Assembly (NCBI RefSeq): GCF_030272615.1
Contig: NC_081412.1
Coordinates: 476,045,657 to 476,109,656 of the forward strand
DNA length: 64,000 nt
Direction of reading: 5' to 3'
DNA from: Cryptomeria japonica
Taxonomy: Eukaryota; Streptophyta; Pinopsida; Cupressales; Cupressaceae
The notes beneath the pieces are model-generated. The model saw only the letters and a program-made list of their open reading frames with translations, made no database searches and was not told the DNA's origin. Below are positions 1-10,522 of this stretch, in pieces (position 1 is the first letter of the stretch; each line of letters opens with the position of its first letter). The position numbers and the translations under genes are program-made.

Positions 1-1108
1 CATCATATGGTCCTAATGGTTCATATAGTGTCCTAAGGGGTTACACATGGTGTTATAACACTATATGACCCCTTAGGACACCATAAGAACTACTACGAAA
101 TCATATAGTTGTAATGATTCATATGGTGTCCTAAGGGGTCATATGGTGTCGTTTGGGGTCATATGGGGTCCTAAGGAGTCACACATGGTGTTATAACACT
201 ATATGACCCCTTAGGACACCATATGAACCATTAGGACATTATATGTTCCTAATGGTTGATATGGTGTCCTAAGGCATTATATGGGTCGTTACGGGTCATA
301 TGGGGTTTTAAGGCATCAAATGGTGTCATTAGGGAACATATGGGGTCCTAAGGGTCCAAACATGTGTTAAAACACCATATGACCCTTAAGACACCATATG
401 AACAATTAGGACATCATATGGTCCTAATGGTTCGTTTGACTCCTTAGGACACCATATGAACCATTAGGACATCATATGGTATTTTAATGGGTCATATGGT
501 GTCATTAGGGGTCATATGGGGTCCTAAGGGGTCATATGGTGTTATTATGGGTCATATGGGGTCCTAAGGGATGACACATGGTTTAAGAACACTGTATGAC
601 CCCTTAGGACGCCATATGAATCATTAGGACATCATGTGGTCTTAATGGTTCATATAGTGTCCTAAGGGGTCATATGATGTCGTTAGGGGTCATTTGGGGT
701 CCTAAGGGGTCACACATGGTGTTAGAACACCATATGACCCCTTAGGACACTATATGAACCATTAGCACATCTTATGGTCCTAATGGTTCATATAGTGTCC
801 TAAGGGGTCATATAGTGTCCTTAGGGGTCATTTGGGGTCTTGAGGGGTTACACAGTGTTCAAAAACTGTATGACCCCTTGGGATGTACCATATGAACCAT
901 TAGGACATTGTATGGTTCTAATGGTTCATATAGTGTCCTAAGCGGTTATATTATGTTGTTTGGGGTCACATGGGGTTCTAAGTCATCAAATGGTGTCATT
1001 AGGGGTCCTATTGGGGTCCTAAGGGGCCAAACATGTGTTAGAGCACCATAAGACCTCTTAGGACATCATATTGTCCTAAGGGTTCATATGGTGTCCTAAG
1101 GGGTCATA
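1..1108. repeat. Degenerate satellite/minisatellite array
   Basis: The whole stretch is built from variants of a ~20-bp motif close to CATATGGTGTCCTAAGGGGT, in both orientations. A landmark in which GTGTTA..ACACCATATGACC reads into its inverted partner recurs near 45, 181, 350, 573, 711, 849 and 1028. The spacing is about 138 bp in the regular parts, with longer units between. Each unit holds a plus-oriented run (CATATGGTGTCCTAAGG) followed by its reverse complement (CCTTAGGACACCATATG), so each could fold as an imperfect hairpin. There are no coding frames. The array enters from outside the window, so its full length is unknown. It is clearly a tandem repeat; its family and any centromeric or heterochromatic role cannot be judged here. 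Confidence 0.9.
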
Positions 1109-1440
1109 GAGTATTTAATTTAAATTGAGTTTTCTGAAAAAATTTCTAAAGCTTATCTAAGTTTTATTTTTTCTAATGTTTTAATATATTATCTAAATTT
1201 TCTAAGTTTTAATTTATTATCAAATTTTTCTAACGTTTTTTATTTATTATCTAAGTTTTCTAACATTTTTCTAAGTTTTAATCTTGCTAATGTTTTTCTA
1301 AAAAATTACTTTTTTTTTAAGTTTTAATTTTCTATGTAACTTTTCTATGGTTTTTCTACCGGTTTTCTAAAATGTTGAAAACAAATAATAAATATACAAT
1401 TATTTAATTAAAAAAATAAATTAACAAACGAATAAACAAT
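1109..1440. repeat. AT-rich low-complexity tract
   Basis: Follows the satellite. It consists of loosely repeated TCTAAGTTTTAATTT and TTCTAACGTTTTT-like phrases with no fixed period and no reading frame. It is probably a degraded simple-sequence tract. Confidence 0.6.
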
Positions 1441-1524
1441 GATAGCCACTGCAACTAGTAATGAGCCATTTTAAGATGGAGAAGAGGGAGGGGGGAGGGA
1501 CTTTGAATTTGAACTCAGGATAGG

Positions 1525-1971
1525 GTGAGAAACCCTGTAATGGACAAGGGAACTAGGGAGTGGGTGGAAAGGACGGATCTCAGGAATGCCCTGACTCTTC
1601 TGAGCCGAATGGAAAGGATCCAGCGGTTGGGGACCCACAAGATGGCGACAGGCCTCTTGATCCCTGTGGGGGGGGGAGAATCACATGTTGGAGGCAGCCC
1701 AAGGCAGGGTCCCAATCGTAGAGACATCGATCGGCCATGGACTTCTCTGTTCGATGTCAAACCGAGTGGAAATTCCTTGCTCCTCACAGTGTGTAATATC
1801 TCAGAACTGGAAAAGGGTAAATTTGTTATTGAAATTATAGACCCAGTGATTGAGCACAACATCATCCTTATGGCTTTAACACTGGTTGGTAAATTTTTGG
1901 GTGATTTTCTTAACTTAGGGTCTCCTAAAGACATAATTTCAAGGATGACTCATGACTTATTTGGGAATTAA
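1525..1971 (+). pseudogene. Possible LINE ORF1 fragment (DUF4283-like)
   Basis: Open frame of 148 codons starting at GTG. Its C-terminal half (residues ~75-135) has the pattern FDVKPSGNSLL, then ELEKGKFVIEI, then LVGKFLG. This is the arrangement I associate with the DUF4283 region of plant LINE ORF1/gag-like proteins. The downstream half of that domain, with its GPW motif, is missing, and the frame ends at 1971. The N-terminal half is low in recognisable structure, and the overlapping minus-strand frame (1515-1934) is a shadow. No reverse transcriptase lies nearby. I read this as a 5' fragment of a dead non-LTR element. The call rests on motif memory only; the alternative is an unrelated host pseudogene. 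Confidence 0.35.
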
Positions 1972-1983
1972 CTCATTAGTGGG

Positions 1984-2331
1984 ATGGACAAATTTCTTGA
2001 AGTGTTGCAATATGGGGTTGCAATCCCTAATGCAATAGACTTGGAAGCTTACATAGAAAAGGACACAATAGTGTCATGGTGGCCTTTCATAGCAACTTTT
2101 AGAAGCTACTCACTTGAGTCCCACTGGGATCATTGCAACCTTTCCTTCAAATTCCTCAAAAAGGCAACACGAGAGGAACCTTCCTTTGATGCAGAATGGC
2201 TTGAGGACTTCCAACTCCTAGTATAGAGCTCAATACTAGATATAGATGATAGTGAAGTTCCTAATGAGAGGGAGTTGCTTCAAATGACTAAGGACACTGA
2301 TGAGGAAGATGATGGATGGGATAGCCCCTAG
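1984..2331 (+). pseudogene. Unrecognised ORF remnant
   Basis: An 80-codon frame starts with ATG at 1984 and ends at 2226. The same frame stays readable past the TAG for about another 35 codons, ending in an acidic stretch (TDEEDDGW). The sequence is rich in W, E and F and looks protein-like. It begins 13 bp after the preceding ORF remnant and may belong to the same dead element. No motif is recognised, and I assign no function. Confidence 0.25.
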
Positions 2332-2339
2332 GATTGACA

Positions 2340-5300
2340 ACATGAAACCCTATTGGCTTGTGACACCATCAAATAGAGATTTTTATTTTATTTTAAAATT
2401 TCAAAACAATTTTTTAAAATATTGACAAGACCCATTTTAATATTCTACAATAAATTAAAATAGGCCATATGCACATATGTATACTTATAAATATTACTAT
2501 ACAAAAGAAAAAATATACATAATCTTTATATCATGTTTCTTACAAACTTTGTTTGATGTTTGTGCATGTTTTTTAATTATTTTCTTCTAGTAAAATTTTC
2601 TTTCAAGATAATTCTAAATGATTTTAAAGATAATCATCTTTACAATGTGACTTTTACATGAAAGAACATCATTAATCTTATAAATAAAAGTGTCATTTAT
2701 AAAATGAAAAGTGAAAAATAACACACTTCTATCATGTATTAATTTTAAGCTAAGGAACTGAATTACCATAAATATATAAATCGATGATGGTTGGATGTAC
2801 CTGTTCCCTGAATTACTGGAAATTATAAATGAGAAAATCCAAGTGTGAACCTTAGCATATTCGGTTCTTAGATAACATGCATGAAGAAGTCTTTGAATTT
2901 GAGATCTATGTATTTGTAGACATAGGACCCCAAAAATGTGAACCCATTCTTAGTGCATGATCATATTAGCTAATAACTGAAAAACCTTAAGTTAGTACAT
3001 TTTGAGGGTTGAACATTGTGTGCAAAGGCACTTGGGAGGGAACCTAAGACTAAACAATGCAAACCCTAAAGGGAAACAACATTTGTAGAAACAATTCTTG
3101 GAAATAGAAAGCAACTAACCACTCCTACCATAACCTAACCTATTGCAAAAAATGATGCTAAAAAACCCATTAATGGTAATTTTAGAATAGCTTCCCCTTT
3201 TACCTAACTTATTGCATATCTCATGCTTTTGAACTATGGGAAAGGAGAAGAATAGAAACCAACAACTTGTGAATTGCGTGGTTTTCTTTCTCCACCCCCG
3301 GATCACAACACCTTCCCATTTACTTACAATATCTTGTGGTGGTGAGGAAATGCTCTTTTTTTTCTCTTTTAAGCTCATTTTCATGTTTATGGGTGAACAT
3401 GACCAAAGAAATCTAAAAATTCATTTATTGAGAAAGATATCAAATAGGGCATCATCTTCAAGGCGCTAAACTCGTACGATTACATCTACATTCTGCTTTT
3501 GCTGGTCTATGTCTTTTTGCATGGCTTGTGAGCTTGGATGCTTCTGAAGGTACAAGGGTGATTTTTTTTTTCTTATGATCTCCTACTTTATGAGAAGGTG
3601 ACTTAACTTCTATTGTTGGTTAGAAAGTTTCTAATTTGTCTCTATATTAGGCTTGATCCATCTCTTCTTTGCTTTCTTCTCATATTAATGAATTCTTAGG
3701 AGACCTATCTAGGGCCTTGGGAATAACCTTACCTTCTTCCTCATCTCTCATTGTCTTATTATAACTTGTGCCACATTCTAGATGTTCATGGGTAACATCA
3801 CCTACATTATGTTGTAACTCTGGTGTCACCTTTAGAGTAGGCAAAATGTTCATCTCTTCCACCTTCAACAAATAAAGGAAGATCTCAAAAAAAAATAAGA
3901 CCCATTTTCTTTATCTTTTTTTGAAACAGAACATATGGTCTACTCTTGAGTCTTCCTATCGTTTTCTCTATATTTGCTTCCTATGGGGCATGGGGCCGTG
4001 CAAACTTCATGTCTTTCTCCCTTATCTTGTTTGTGAGACTAGTTTGACCTCCAGACAGTCGATGTGCCTTGTAAAAGTAAAATGGTGTTAGGAAGGGGCA
4101 TCAGTGGAGGGAAAACCTTTCTTACATAAGATAAGGGAAATTGATTCCTTTGAGTAGTTGTGGGTTCTCATATGGGGCTTATTTTTTCACATGTGGGTAG
4201 TTTTTTTAATTTTTGTGGCAATTTGAGTAGCAAATAGTTAATATCGTTCCATTTTTTGTCTTTCTTGCTCTTATTGCAGCATAAAGGCATGACTAGCAAG
4301 CTGATTTTGATGTCTCAACTCTTTTGCTTCAATAACTATTCTTGAAAATTTTCCATAATCTTTTGACACTAACATCAGCAAAACTCCTTTCATTACAGGA
4401 ATTGACAATATAGTGCATTAAGTGATGAAATACTTGGTGATACATGGGTAATATCCTTTCATTTTCAAGAAAATGGGAAAAAAAACAATTGTTGATCATA
4501 GTAGCTCTCGATGTTGACCCTAAATCATGAATGAAATTATATTAATAAAAATATCCCTCAAAAGGGAGTTGATACATACCCCCTAACTCATGTTCATGCA
4601 GAAATGTTGCATGTTAACTAGAAACTTCTTTAGGAAGAATTCTTTGAAAACACCAGGTGTTTGTTGACTAGAGTTCTAGGTCCCACTAGGCATGCTATGA
4701 AAACTGTTGATCCCCAAAAGATTTGCACCTTTGAAGTGAAGTCTGGAAGTTTCATAGGCATGGTACCTCAATTTAACTTTGCGGTATATGAAACAACCTC
4801 TAGGATTTTATTAGTTTGCTTTGCATTTTAAGGGGGGAATGGAAAAGGGAAGCTGGAAAAGAAAGGAAAAGCTAAACTAAGGCAATACCCCAGAAGCAGA
4901 ACTTTTACAATACTTTAATTCACTTTTGTGGAATTCACAAAGAAACACTAATTCACAGAGGTGAGAACATCACATCATAACTCTTCATTGTTGAGAGGGG
5001 AATGATATACACAAAGTGACTCATACATAGGGCATATCTTTCAAATCCTTCCATGAGTAGCACCTACCAAGGTTGGGTGAAAAGAAGAGTAATTCTTTAG
5101 GATTCTCACAATAATTATCCTTTCTTAAAAGATTGTTTCTTAATTGAATAATCTAATTTATAATCTCAGGAAAATCAAAGAGTAAAATATTTTACATGAT
5201 CAATCTTTTGTATATTTAACAAAATATAAAGAAGCCAAAATGACTAAACAAAAACTACATCTAAATCAAAATGACACAGAACATGTAAACTTAAGAAGAA

Positions 5301-5860
5301 CATGAAAAAAGTGAACAAGGACACATTTTATTATCCAACCTTTGAACCAACATGCTACAGTCAAATCACATATACAAATCACAAAAATTAGAATCATTAT
5401 TTTTATTTTTTCTTCAATTTTTTTTTTAATATTATTCTTTTTTAAAAGTGTTTAACCATATTAGAGGAATGCTCATAATCTTTCAAAAAGATCATTCCAA
5501 AGAATTGAAATGATTTTTGCAACTAAATCCTCCTTTGCATACTCATTGTGTGTTTATGATAACCATTGTAACTATCCATGCATGAAGAATTTTTGTATTA
5601 TTCTCTCCCCTTCACTCCAGGCATTAGTACCACCTGGATTTTAATTCATTTTAAAGCCAATGGCTTTGGCATGTGTTGCATCTAGGGCTTGTGAAAAAAT
5701 CATTCGGCTCACAAGCGATACCTTTCATCGTGACCTTCTAAACACATTTTAAAATCTTGATGGCCCTCAAACATTCGGGATGCATGCTACTTTGGTGGGG
5801 TTTCTTGAGCTATGTATCATAATTTGAGCTCAGATTTCCACAAGACTTCCTCCATATGTC
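2340..5860. other. AT-rich sequence without recognised genes
   Basis: Short frames occur at 3115-3384 (-), 3236-3469 (+) and 3680-3871 (-). They have no motif, no conserved-looking composition and no flanking signals. Poly-A/T tracts are frequent. I see nothing here that I can support as a gene or a named repeat. Confidence 0.6.
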
Positions 5861-6162
5861 TTATTCATGTGTTTGACACATCGTTCATGTGGGGCCTTCT
5901 ATGTGGTGCCCTCTTCTGAACTCAAAATTCTTAGAGGGGACGTGCGAACATGTTTTGACCCTTTGAACACGTTGTGCACAGGGAGAAATTCTCCTCATAT
6001 TCTCTTTGGTTTTTCTTCAAGGCCTCCACATGGGAAAACCATGAAAAGAGATCCTTTCAATAGTCACGCACCTAAAAGAGAAGATTAATACAACAAGGAC
6101 CATAGTTTCATAAGATTGAAGCATAACTCAGTCTAGCTATAGTCCAAGAATATATAGTTCTA
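5861..6162. other. Unassigned stretch beside a promoter-like duplicate
   Basis: Contains a 73-codon plus-strand frame (5867-6088) with no recognisable motif. If the promoter-like block at 6163-6240 once drove a gene, its coding region would lie here on the minus strand. I find no cysteine-rich frame in it, so any such gene has been lost or never existed. Confidence 0.4.
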
Positions 6163-6240
6163 AACAAAAATATTTTATGCGAGAAGGGAGGGGACATCCA
6201 ATTTCACAAGGCCTTCACCATCTATTTGGACTAGTTAAAT
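6163..6240 (-). promoter_or_regulatory. Decayed copy of the cysteine-peptide promoter region
   Basis: Aligns collinearly with 8600-8702, just upstream of the cysteine-rich peptide gene. Shared blocks in order are CAAAAAT..., GA[G/A]AGGG...GGACA[T/C]CCAATTT, AGGCCTTC[A/G]CC and TTTGGACT[A/G]G[T/C]TAAAT. The copy lacks the ~25 bp that hold the TATA box at the intact locus, so it is probably not functional. This suggests local duplication of the 5' region of that gene about 2.5 kb away. The similarity was judged by eye. Confidence 0.5.
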
Positions 6241-7108
6241 TTGTCTTCGGATAAATTTTTTACAACTTTTTTTAATTGTTTTTTATGGTAAGAATAACAT
6301 GAGATATAAGGTGTGATAAAATAAAAGGTCATTTTATTGGACTAAAAAAAATGTCCCTCGCTCATCATGTTGTCTGATATTGAAGCAAATAAATGAATCT
6401 TCATTTGGGTAGTTTTTACTTAACACTTAGCAACACTCGTACACTGAACATAAAAATTAGGGTAGTTTCATATGGAAGGACCATGAAGACATTAACTAGT
6501 TGTGAGTTCATAAATAAATATAAACTCATCTGCATAAAATCTAAGCCATAATATATAGAAGAGATGGATAGTTACTAGAGACTAATTTCACTAGAAATAA
6601 TATAAAAATAAAACCTATTATTAGGGGTGACCTTGGTCTAGTTGGGATTGAGGTGTTGTTCATGATATTTATAGCTCTATGAAGTTCTTTTTTTGTGTGG
6701 CTACTGGAGTTTAAAGCATATTTTTTGTGAGATAGATTATATGGTTTTACCTTCCCTTGAGAATGAAATGCAGTTATTGATTTTGTAGCTAAATGGACTT
6801 CTGATCTGCTCCTTGAGGATGCAATACTTTTGATTGAGAATCACTTTCTCCTTATTAGGTTACTTAGTTCTTACACCTGATTTAGAATGATGTGGGCTAA
6901 TCATTTTACTTTTTTCTCAATTTTTGTGAGTGTCAATTTTTCTTAGAATTGGTGGATTTGTATAGACCTTTTTGTCTCATCCTTGTTTTTCTTGTTGTGA
7001 CAGCTATGGCTATCCAAAAATATTTTTTTATTCTCTTTGGAACTATTGGTTAATAAATTTTGATCCTTTTTGCCCCCCAAAAATGTGAATAAGCACATAG
7101 AATTCGAA
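6241..7108. other. AT-rich sequence, possible non-LTR 3' tail
   Basis: No gene is seen. The stretch near 6940-7075 (T-rich, ending TTGGTTAATAAATTTTGATCC) resembles the 3' untranslated tail of plant LINEs, but no coding part is attached. Low certainty. Confidence 0.3.
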
Positions 7109-7218
7109 AACATTTCATGTTCTCATGACTCTTAATATTTAAGATGGATTGAAATAAATTATACTACAAGGCTTTCAAGGAAATTAACATTTCATGTTCT
7201 CATGACTCTTAATATTTT
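7109..7218. repeat. Short direct duplication, ~79-bp period
   Basis: The phrase ACATTTCATGTTCTCATGAC followed by TCTTAATATTT occurs at about 7110 and again at about 7188. The two copies are near-identical, which indicates a recent tandem duplication. Confidence 0.75.
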
Positions 7219-7391
7219 CTTGTAGCTATAACTAAAACTTAAAGCTATAATATGAGTTACATTGTTTACCACTATAATTGATTGTATGAATAGGATCTAA
7301 TGAATCATAGGAGTGGTACAATAAATACATGAAAATTAAGTGTAAAAAAGAATGCAAGCATGCAAAATTTATGTAAATAAGTAAATGTAAA

Positions 7392-7519
7392 AGAATATAT
7401 TATGCATATCAAAAGTAGAATATGTTCAATCATGAGAATTGTAAGACCTTTATGAGAATATATTATGCATATCATAAGTAGAATATGTTCAATCATGAGA
7501 ATTGTAAGACCTTTATGAG
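7392..7519. repeat. 63-bp tandem duplication
   Basis: Two adjacent copies of a 63-bp unit, starting AGAATATATTATGCATATC and ending GTAAGACCTTTATG, begin at 7392 and 7455. They differ at about one base. The minus-strand frame 7305-7556 shows the duplicated translation (SHKGLTILMIEHILL twice), but it is not a credible gene. Confidence 0.9.
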
Positions 7520-8275
7520 ATAGAGATAATATCACTGATTGTGGGGTATCCCACATATGGGATGATAGTTAATGTTTATGTAATTGTTCATGGATTGAAA
7601 TACAAATAAAAGTGCATAAGACATTAGAAAACAATATGCTCCAAATTGTGTAACATAAGAATGCAATAGTGTAGGTAAGGAGATTAATATCTAATGGTGA
7701 TGGAAATGTTGATACTTGGTACAACATAGAGATACAAATATGGGCTCTATGATTTGGTAAACTTATGTTCTCAAGTTATTATGTTTCTTATACTTTTTTG
7801 CGTCTCATTAAATTTGCATTACTATATATAGGGAATTTACCTTCATAGATGCAAGAACCCTAAAAAACATGTCTTGCATAGGTTTCAATTCTAGATTTCA
7901 CTTAGTGAATACCATTGAAGAATCCAACAAATGTGATTTTACTTATTAGATGTTAATTTTAGATCTTCAATGTTTATTAGCTTAAAACCATAAGTACTTT
8001 AATACAAACACAAAATATGATTCTATTGATCTCGTCCATTAAGACTTCTTGAATCAATCAATGAAAATTTCATTTCCTTCTAACTTAAATAATGTATTGA
8101 ATGCAAATGACTTTACTACACAAACATTCTACATTGTGCTAAACAAACCTTGATTGTATTATACTCCACAAATTTATACAAGAACGTCATAGTTTTCACA
8201 CACCACATAAAACATAACTGAATAATTATAATAAGCTTTGCATACATGCAAATAGAGGTAAAGCATGATAACTCA
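7520..8275. other. No recognised feature
   Basis: AT-rich sequence between the 63-bp duplication and the 3' side of the cysteine-rich peptide gene. I see no ORF, repeat or motif I can support. Confidence 0.5.
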
Positions 8276-8281
8276 TTTATT
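8276..8281 (-). terminator. Candidate poly(A) signal for the cysteine-rich peptide gene
   Basis: TTTATT on the plus strand is AATAAA on the minus strand. It lies ~92 bp downstream of the TAA stop at 8373, a normal plant 3' UTR distance. No other AATAAA is closer to the stop. Confidence 0.5.
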
Positions 8282-8372
8282 TGAGAAAAGTCCACTAGAA
8301 AATCAAGAGTTTCTATGTGGTAGGCTTAACATGAGATACTAGATATGAGAAAATGAAGAGTCTTCTGTGGGA

Positions 8373-8582
8373 TTAACAGCAATATCCCACTCCATCACCA
8401 CAACGTCCGATTTGGCAGCAAACAAAGGGTGCTTCATTAGGGTTGTTGAATACGCTACAATCAGCAGTACTCCTGCACTCATCATTAACGTCGCACAGGT
8501 CACTGTTTGATGCTTCAGCTATACCTGATATGCCCACTACCAAGACTACTATTAACACCACGCAAAACAATTTCTTTGCCAT
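8373..8582 (-). CDS. Small secreted 8-cysteine peptide
   Basis: A 69-residue ORF, uninterrupted and intronless. Residues 1-24 form a clear signal peptide: KK after the start, a strongly hydrophobic core (VVLIVVLVVG), then AEA as a likely cleavage site. The predicted mature peptide is ~45 residues with eight cysteines at 30, 36, 42, 55, 56, 61, 68 and 69, spaced C-X5-C-X5-C-X12-CC-X4-C-X6-CC. The ATG is the only candidate start and is followed at once by the signal peptide. A TATA box (8639-8645) lies ~57 bp upstream and AATAAA lies ~92 bp after the stop. Secretion and a disulfide-bonded fold follow from the sequence. The spacing, with a CC pair in the middle, is reminiscent of knottin-type peptides, but I do not recognise a named plant family, and the terminal CC pair is unusual. 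A defence or signalling role would be a guess. It is the best candidate for a working host gene in this window. Confidence 0.75.
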   Translation of the reverse strand: MAKKLFCVVLIVVLVVGISGIAEASNSDLCDVNDECRSTADCSVFNNPNEAPFVCCQIGRCGDGVGYCC

Positions 8583-8638
8583 TTTCGTTTATCTTCTGAA
8601 CAAAAATGCTGTGTATGTAAGCAGTGAGAGGACACCCA

Positions 8639-8645
8639 ATTTATA
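8639..8645 (-). promoter_or_regulatory. TATA box of the cysteine-rich peptide gene
   Basis: The minus strand reads CTACATATAAATTGG here, with TATAAAT at the core. Initiation would be expected ~30 bp downstream, near 8612, giving a 5' UTR of about 30 nt before the ATG at 8582. This element is absent from the related block at 6163-6240. Confidence 0.6.
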
Positions 8646-8671
8646 TGTAGAATTAGAGTGTAATCGGAAGG

Positions 8672-8779
8672 CCTTCGCCGGCTTTTTTGGACTGGCTAAA
8701 TCCCTCAATTTCCACGCCATTTTCTGTATCATTCACCGGCCCAATATATTCCTTCGCCGTCTGTTTGGACTGGTTAAAT
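8672..8779 (-). promoter_or_regulatory. Two direct copies of an upstream motif
   Basis: CCTTCGCCG followed by TTTGGACTGG[C/T]TAAAT appears at 8672-8701 and 8751-8779, ~79 bp apart and upstream of the TATA box. A third copy sits in the decayed block at 6212-6240. On the minus strand the core reads ATTTARCCAGTCCAAA. Conservation between copies while the sequence between them differs suggests a regulatory element, but the copies could also be a simple duplication. Confidence 0.4.
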
Positions 8780-8789
8780 CGGGATAAAC

Positions 8790-10250
8790 CATTCCAAATT
8801 CTTTTCTTATTAGGGGATTTAATCGAGATATTAGTAAGTTAAAACAGAGGGCGGCACATAAATTTCTATGTATAATGCCTTATATATTTGGTACTGATAA
8901 ACATTTTAATGCTTTAAGAAAATTGTTGACGATCCTTTGATTGGACATCTCATCTCCCGTTTCTATATGAGTGGAAGGGACTCTACCATTCTATGTTTAA
9001 TATAGAGGTAGTATGTGAGGAAATATTAACATCCTTTTTGTTCTTTATTTATTTTCTTGTCACCTGTTACTTGTTCTAATCTGGTACTCCTTCCATCCCT
9101 CTCATTCTTTTTGGTATGTTCTGGTCTGCAGGTTCAGTCTTTTTTTTTCTTATGTTCTATATCTCATTTTGATGATGGATCACAAAGTGTGATCTGAAAC
9201 GTCAATGCAAAAAACACTTACATAATCAAATGGAGAAGCAATATACATTCAATCTTATGGATTGTGGAAATCTACTAGCATTATTTAGATATTATGCTAG
9301 AATTAGATAGGTAGGCCATCATTGACTTTCATGTGTATTAGATATTATCAATTATTAGAATTTTGAATGCAAGCCTTGTAAACTCATCCCAATAATCTTG
9401 GTCAAAGTTCTCTAGTTGAAGAGGAAGGTAGAACTCGTCCTTATAATCTTGGTTAAAATTCTCCAATTGAAGAGGAAGGTAGGGAGCTACAAGTTCTATG
9501 GAAAAGTTTTAGTGGTACATAGGGCAGCTTGAAAGCTCTAGTTGGTGTATAGGGGAGTGAGAAAAGTCTGTACAAGAATTCGAGGTATGTTCTCTATTAG
9601 GACTTGGACTTGTTTATCATGGATCACTATCTCAAAATTTTTAGAAAGGCTTTACCCACCAATCATTTTAATCATTAAATAACTCAAATCTAGAGATATT
9701 AAGAAACAGTCTAAAGAAAACACATTAACAACAATATCCAAAATTGACATCCTCTCCCATTTTTTATTGAGCCTAAAATTATTATCTTCTATATATTGTA
9801 CCGAATCTCTTTGTATGTCAGTAAATTTCTCTATTAAAAATGTGTAGTTTGTGCAATTGTTAAATCACTTACGATAGATATTTCTTAACTATTCTCTATT
9901 AGAGATAGATGCAATAGTCTCTACCTAAAAACCAAGAAAGAATTTAGCCTTTGATGGATGTGGTATAAACAAGTTACAACTTTTAGGGTTTTCTTCTAGT
10001 GTTTTAATAGGATATTACTTGTTTACCTTGGCTTAAACCCTAGACCTTTTGGTTATGTCACTTTTAATCTAATTTTATATTGACTTGCTCCCATGCTCAC
10101 TAGTAACTTAAGCTTCAAGTTATACCCTTTGTGTCTGTAGCATCGTAAATTGTAACCTGATACAATTCACAACTCATTGTTGTGCCCCTAGTTTAATGTG
10201 TCCCATCCTAATTCTCTACTAGATCCATTTTGGTCATTTTTACTCTAAAT
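8790..10250. other. AT-rich sequence with a 51-bp imperfect duplication
   Basis: No genes recognised. At 9392-9481 the phrase ATAATCTTGGT[C/T]AAA.TTCTC followed by ..TTGAAGAGGAAGGTAG is present twice with a 51-bp period. The rest shows no supported structure. Confidence 0.5.
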
Positions 10251-10338
10251 CTAATGTCACTTGGCAGCATGACAGACTGGACCCATCCCAAGACAGTTCC
10301 TTTCTGATTGCCTACTTGTTTGTCTTGTCTTGGAAGGA

Positions 10339-10384
10339 CAAGGGCGCTTGGGGCGCCCTTGTTTGGACCAAGGTGCCTTGGTCC
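10339..10384. repeat. Two adjacent perfect hairpins
   Basis: CAAGGGCGC-TTGGG-GCGCCCTTG (10339-10361) is followed by GGACCAAGG-TG-CCTTGGTCC (10365-10384). Both have 9-bp perfect arms and lie in a local GC-rich island ~125 bp upstream of a TATA-like sequence. The minus-strand frame across them (10257-10487) has no motif and is not a credible gene. Confidence 0.7.
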
Positions 10385-10506
10385 CCCAATAGATAGGACC
10401 TATTTCAAATTGGTCAAGACACTTTCCCTCCCTAGTAAGTTTTGGCCTTTGTGCCTCGATGTAACCATTTGAGGTTAGCCTAATCAAAAAATTACCTAGG
10501 GAACCC

Positions 10507-10516
10507 TATATAAATA
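10507..10516 (+). promoter_or_regulatory. TATA-like element next to the copia-1 insertion site
   Basis: CCCTATATAAATACATCCT ends exactly at the copia-1 boundary (10523). This is the form of a plant LTR or gene TATA box. Together with the hairpins upstream and the CATCATTC-rich sequence after 33854, the target may itself have been an LTR or promoter. That is inference. Confidence 0.4.
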
Positions 10517-10517
10517 C

Positions 10518-10522
10518 ATCCT
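10518..10522. repeat. Target site duplication of copia-1, left copy
   Basis: ATCCT directly before the TGTTG end of the element. The partner ATCTT is at 33850-33854, with one transition between them. Confidence 0.7.

Noticed and set aside
7305-7556. 83-codon hydrophobic minus-strand ORF
   Set aside because: Produced by the 63-bp tandem duplication in AT-rich DNA; no gene signals.
8443-8787. 114-codon plus-strand ORF overlapping the cysteine-rich peptide gene
   Set aside because: The antisense frame has no motif. The minus-strand frame has a signal peptide, patterned cysteines, a TATA box and a poly(A) signal.
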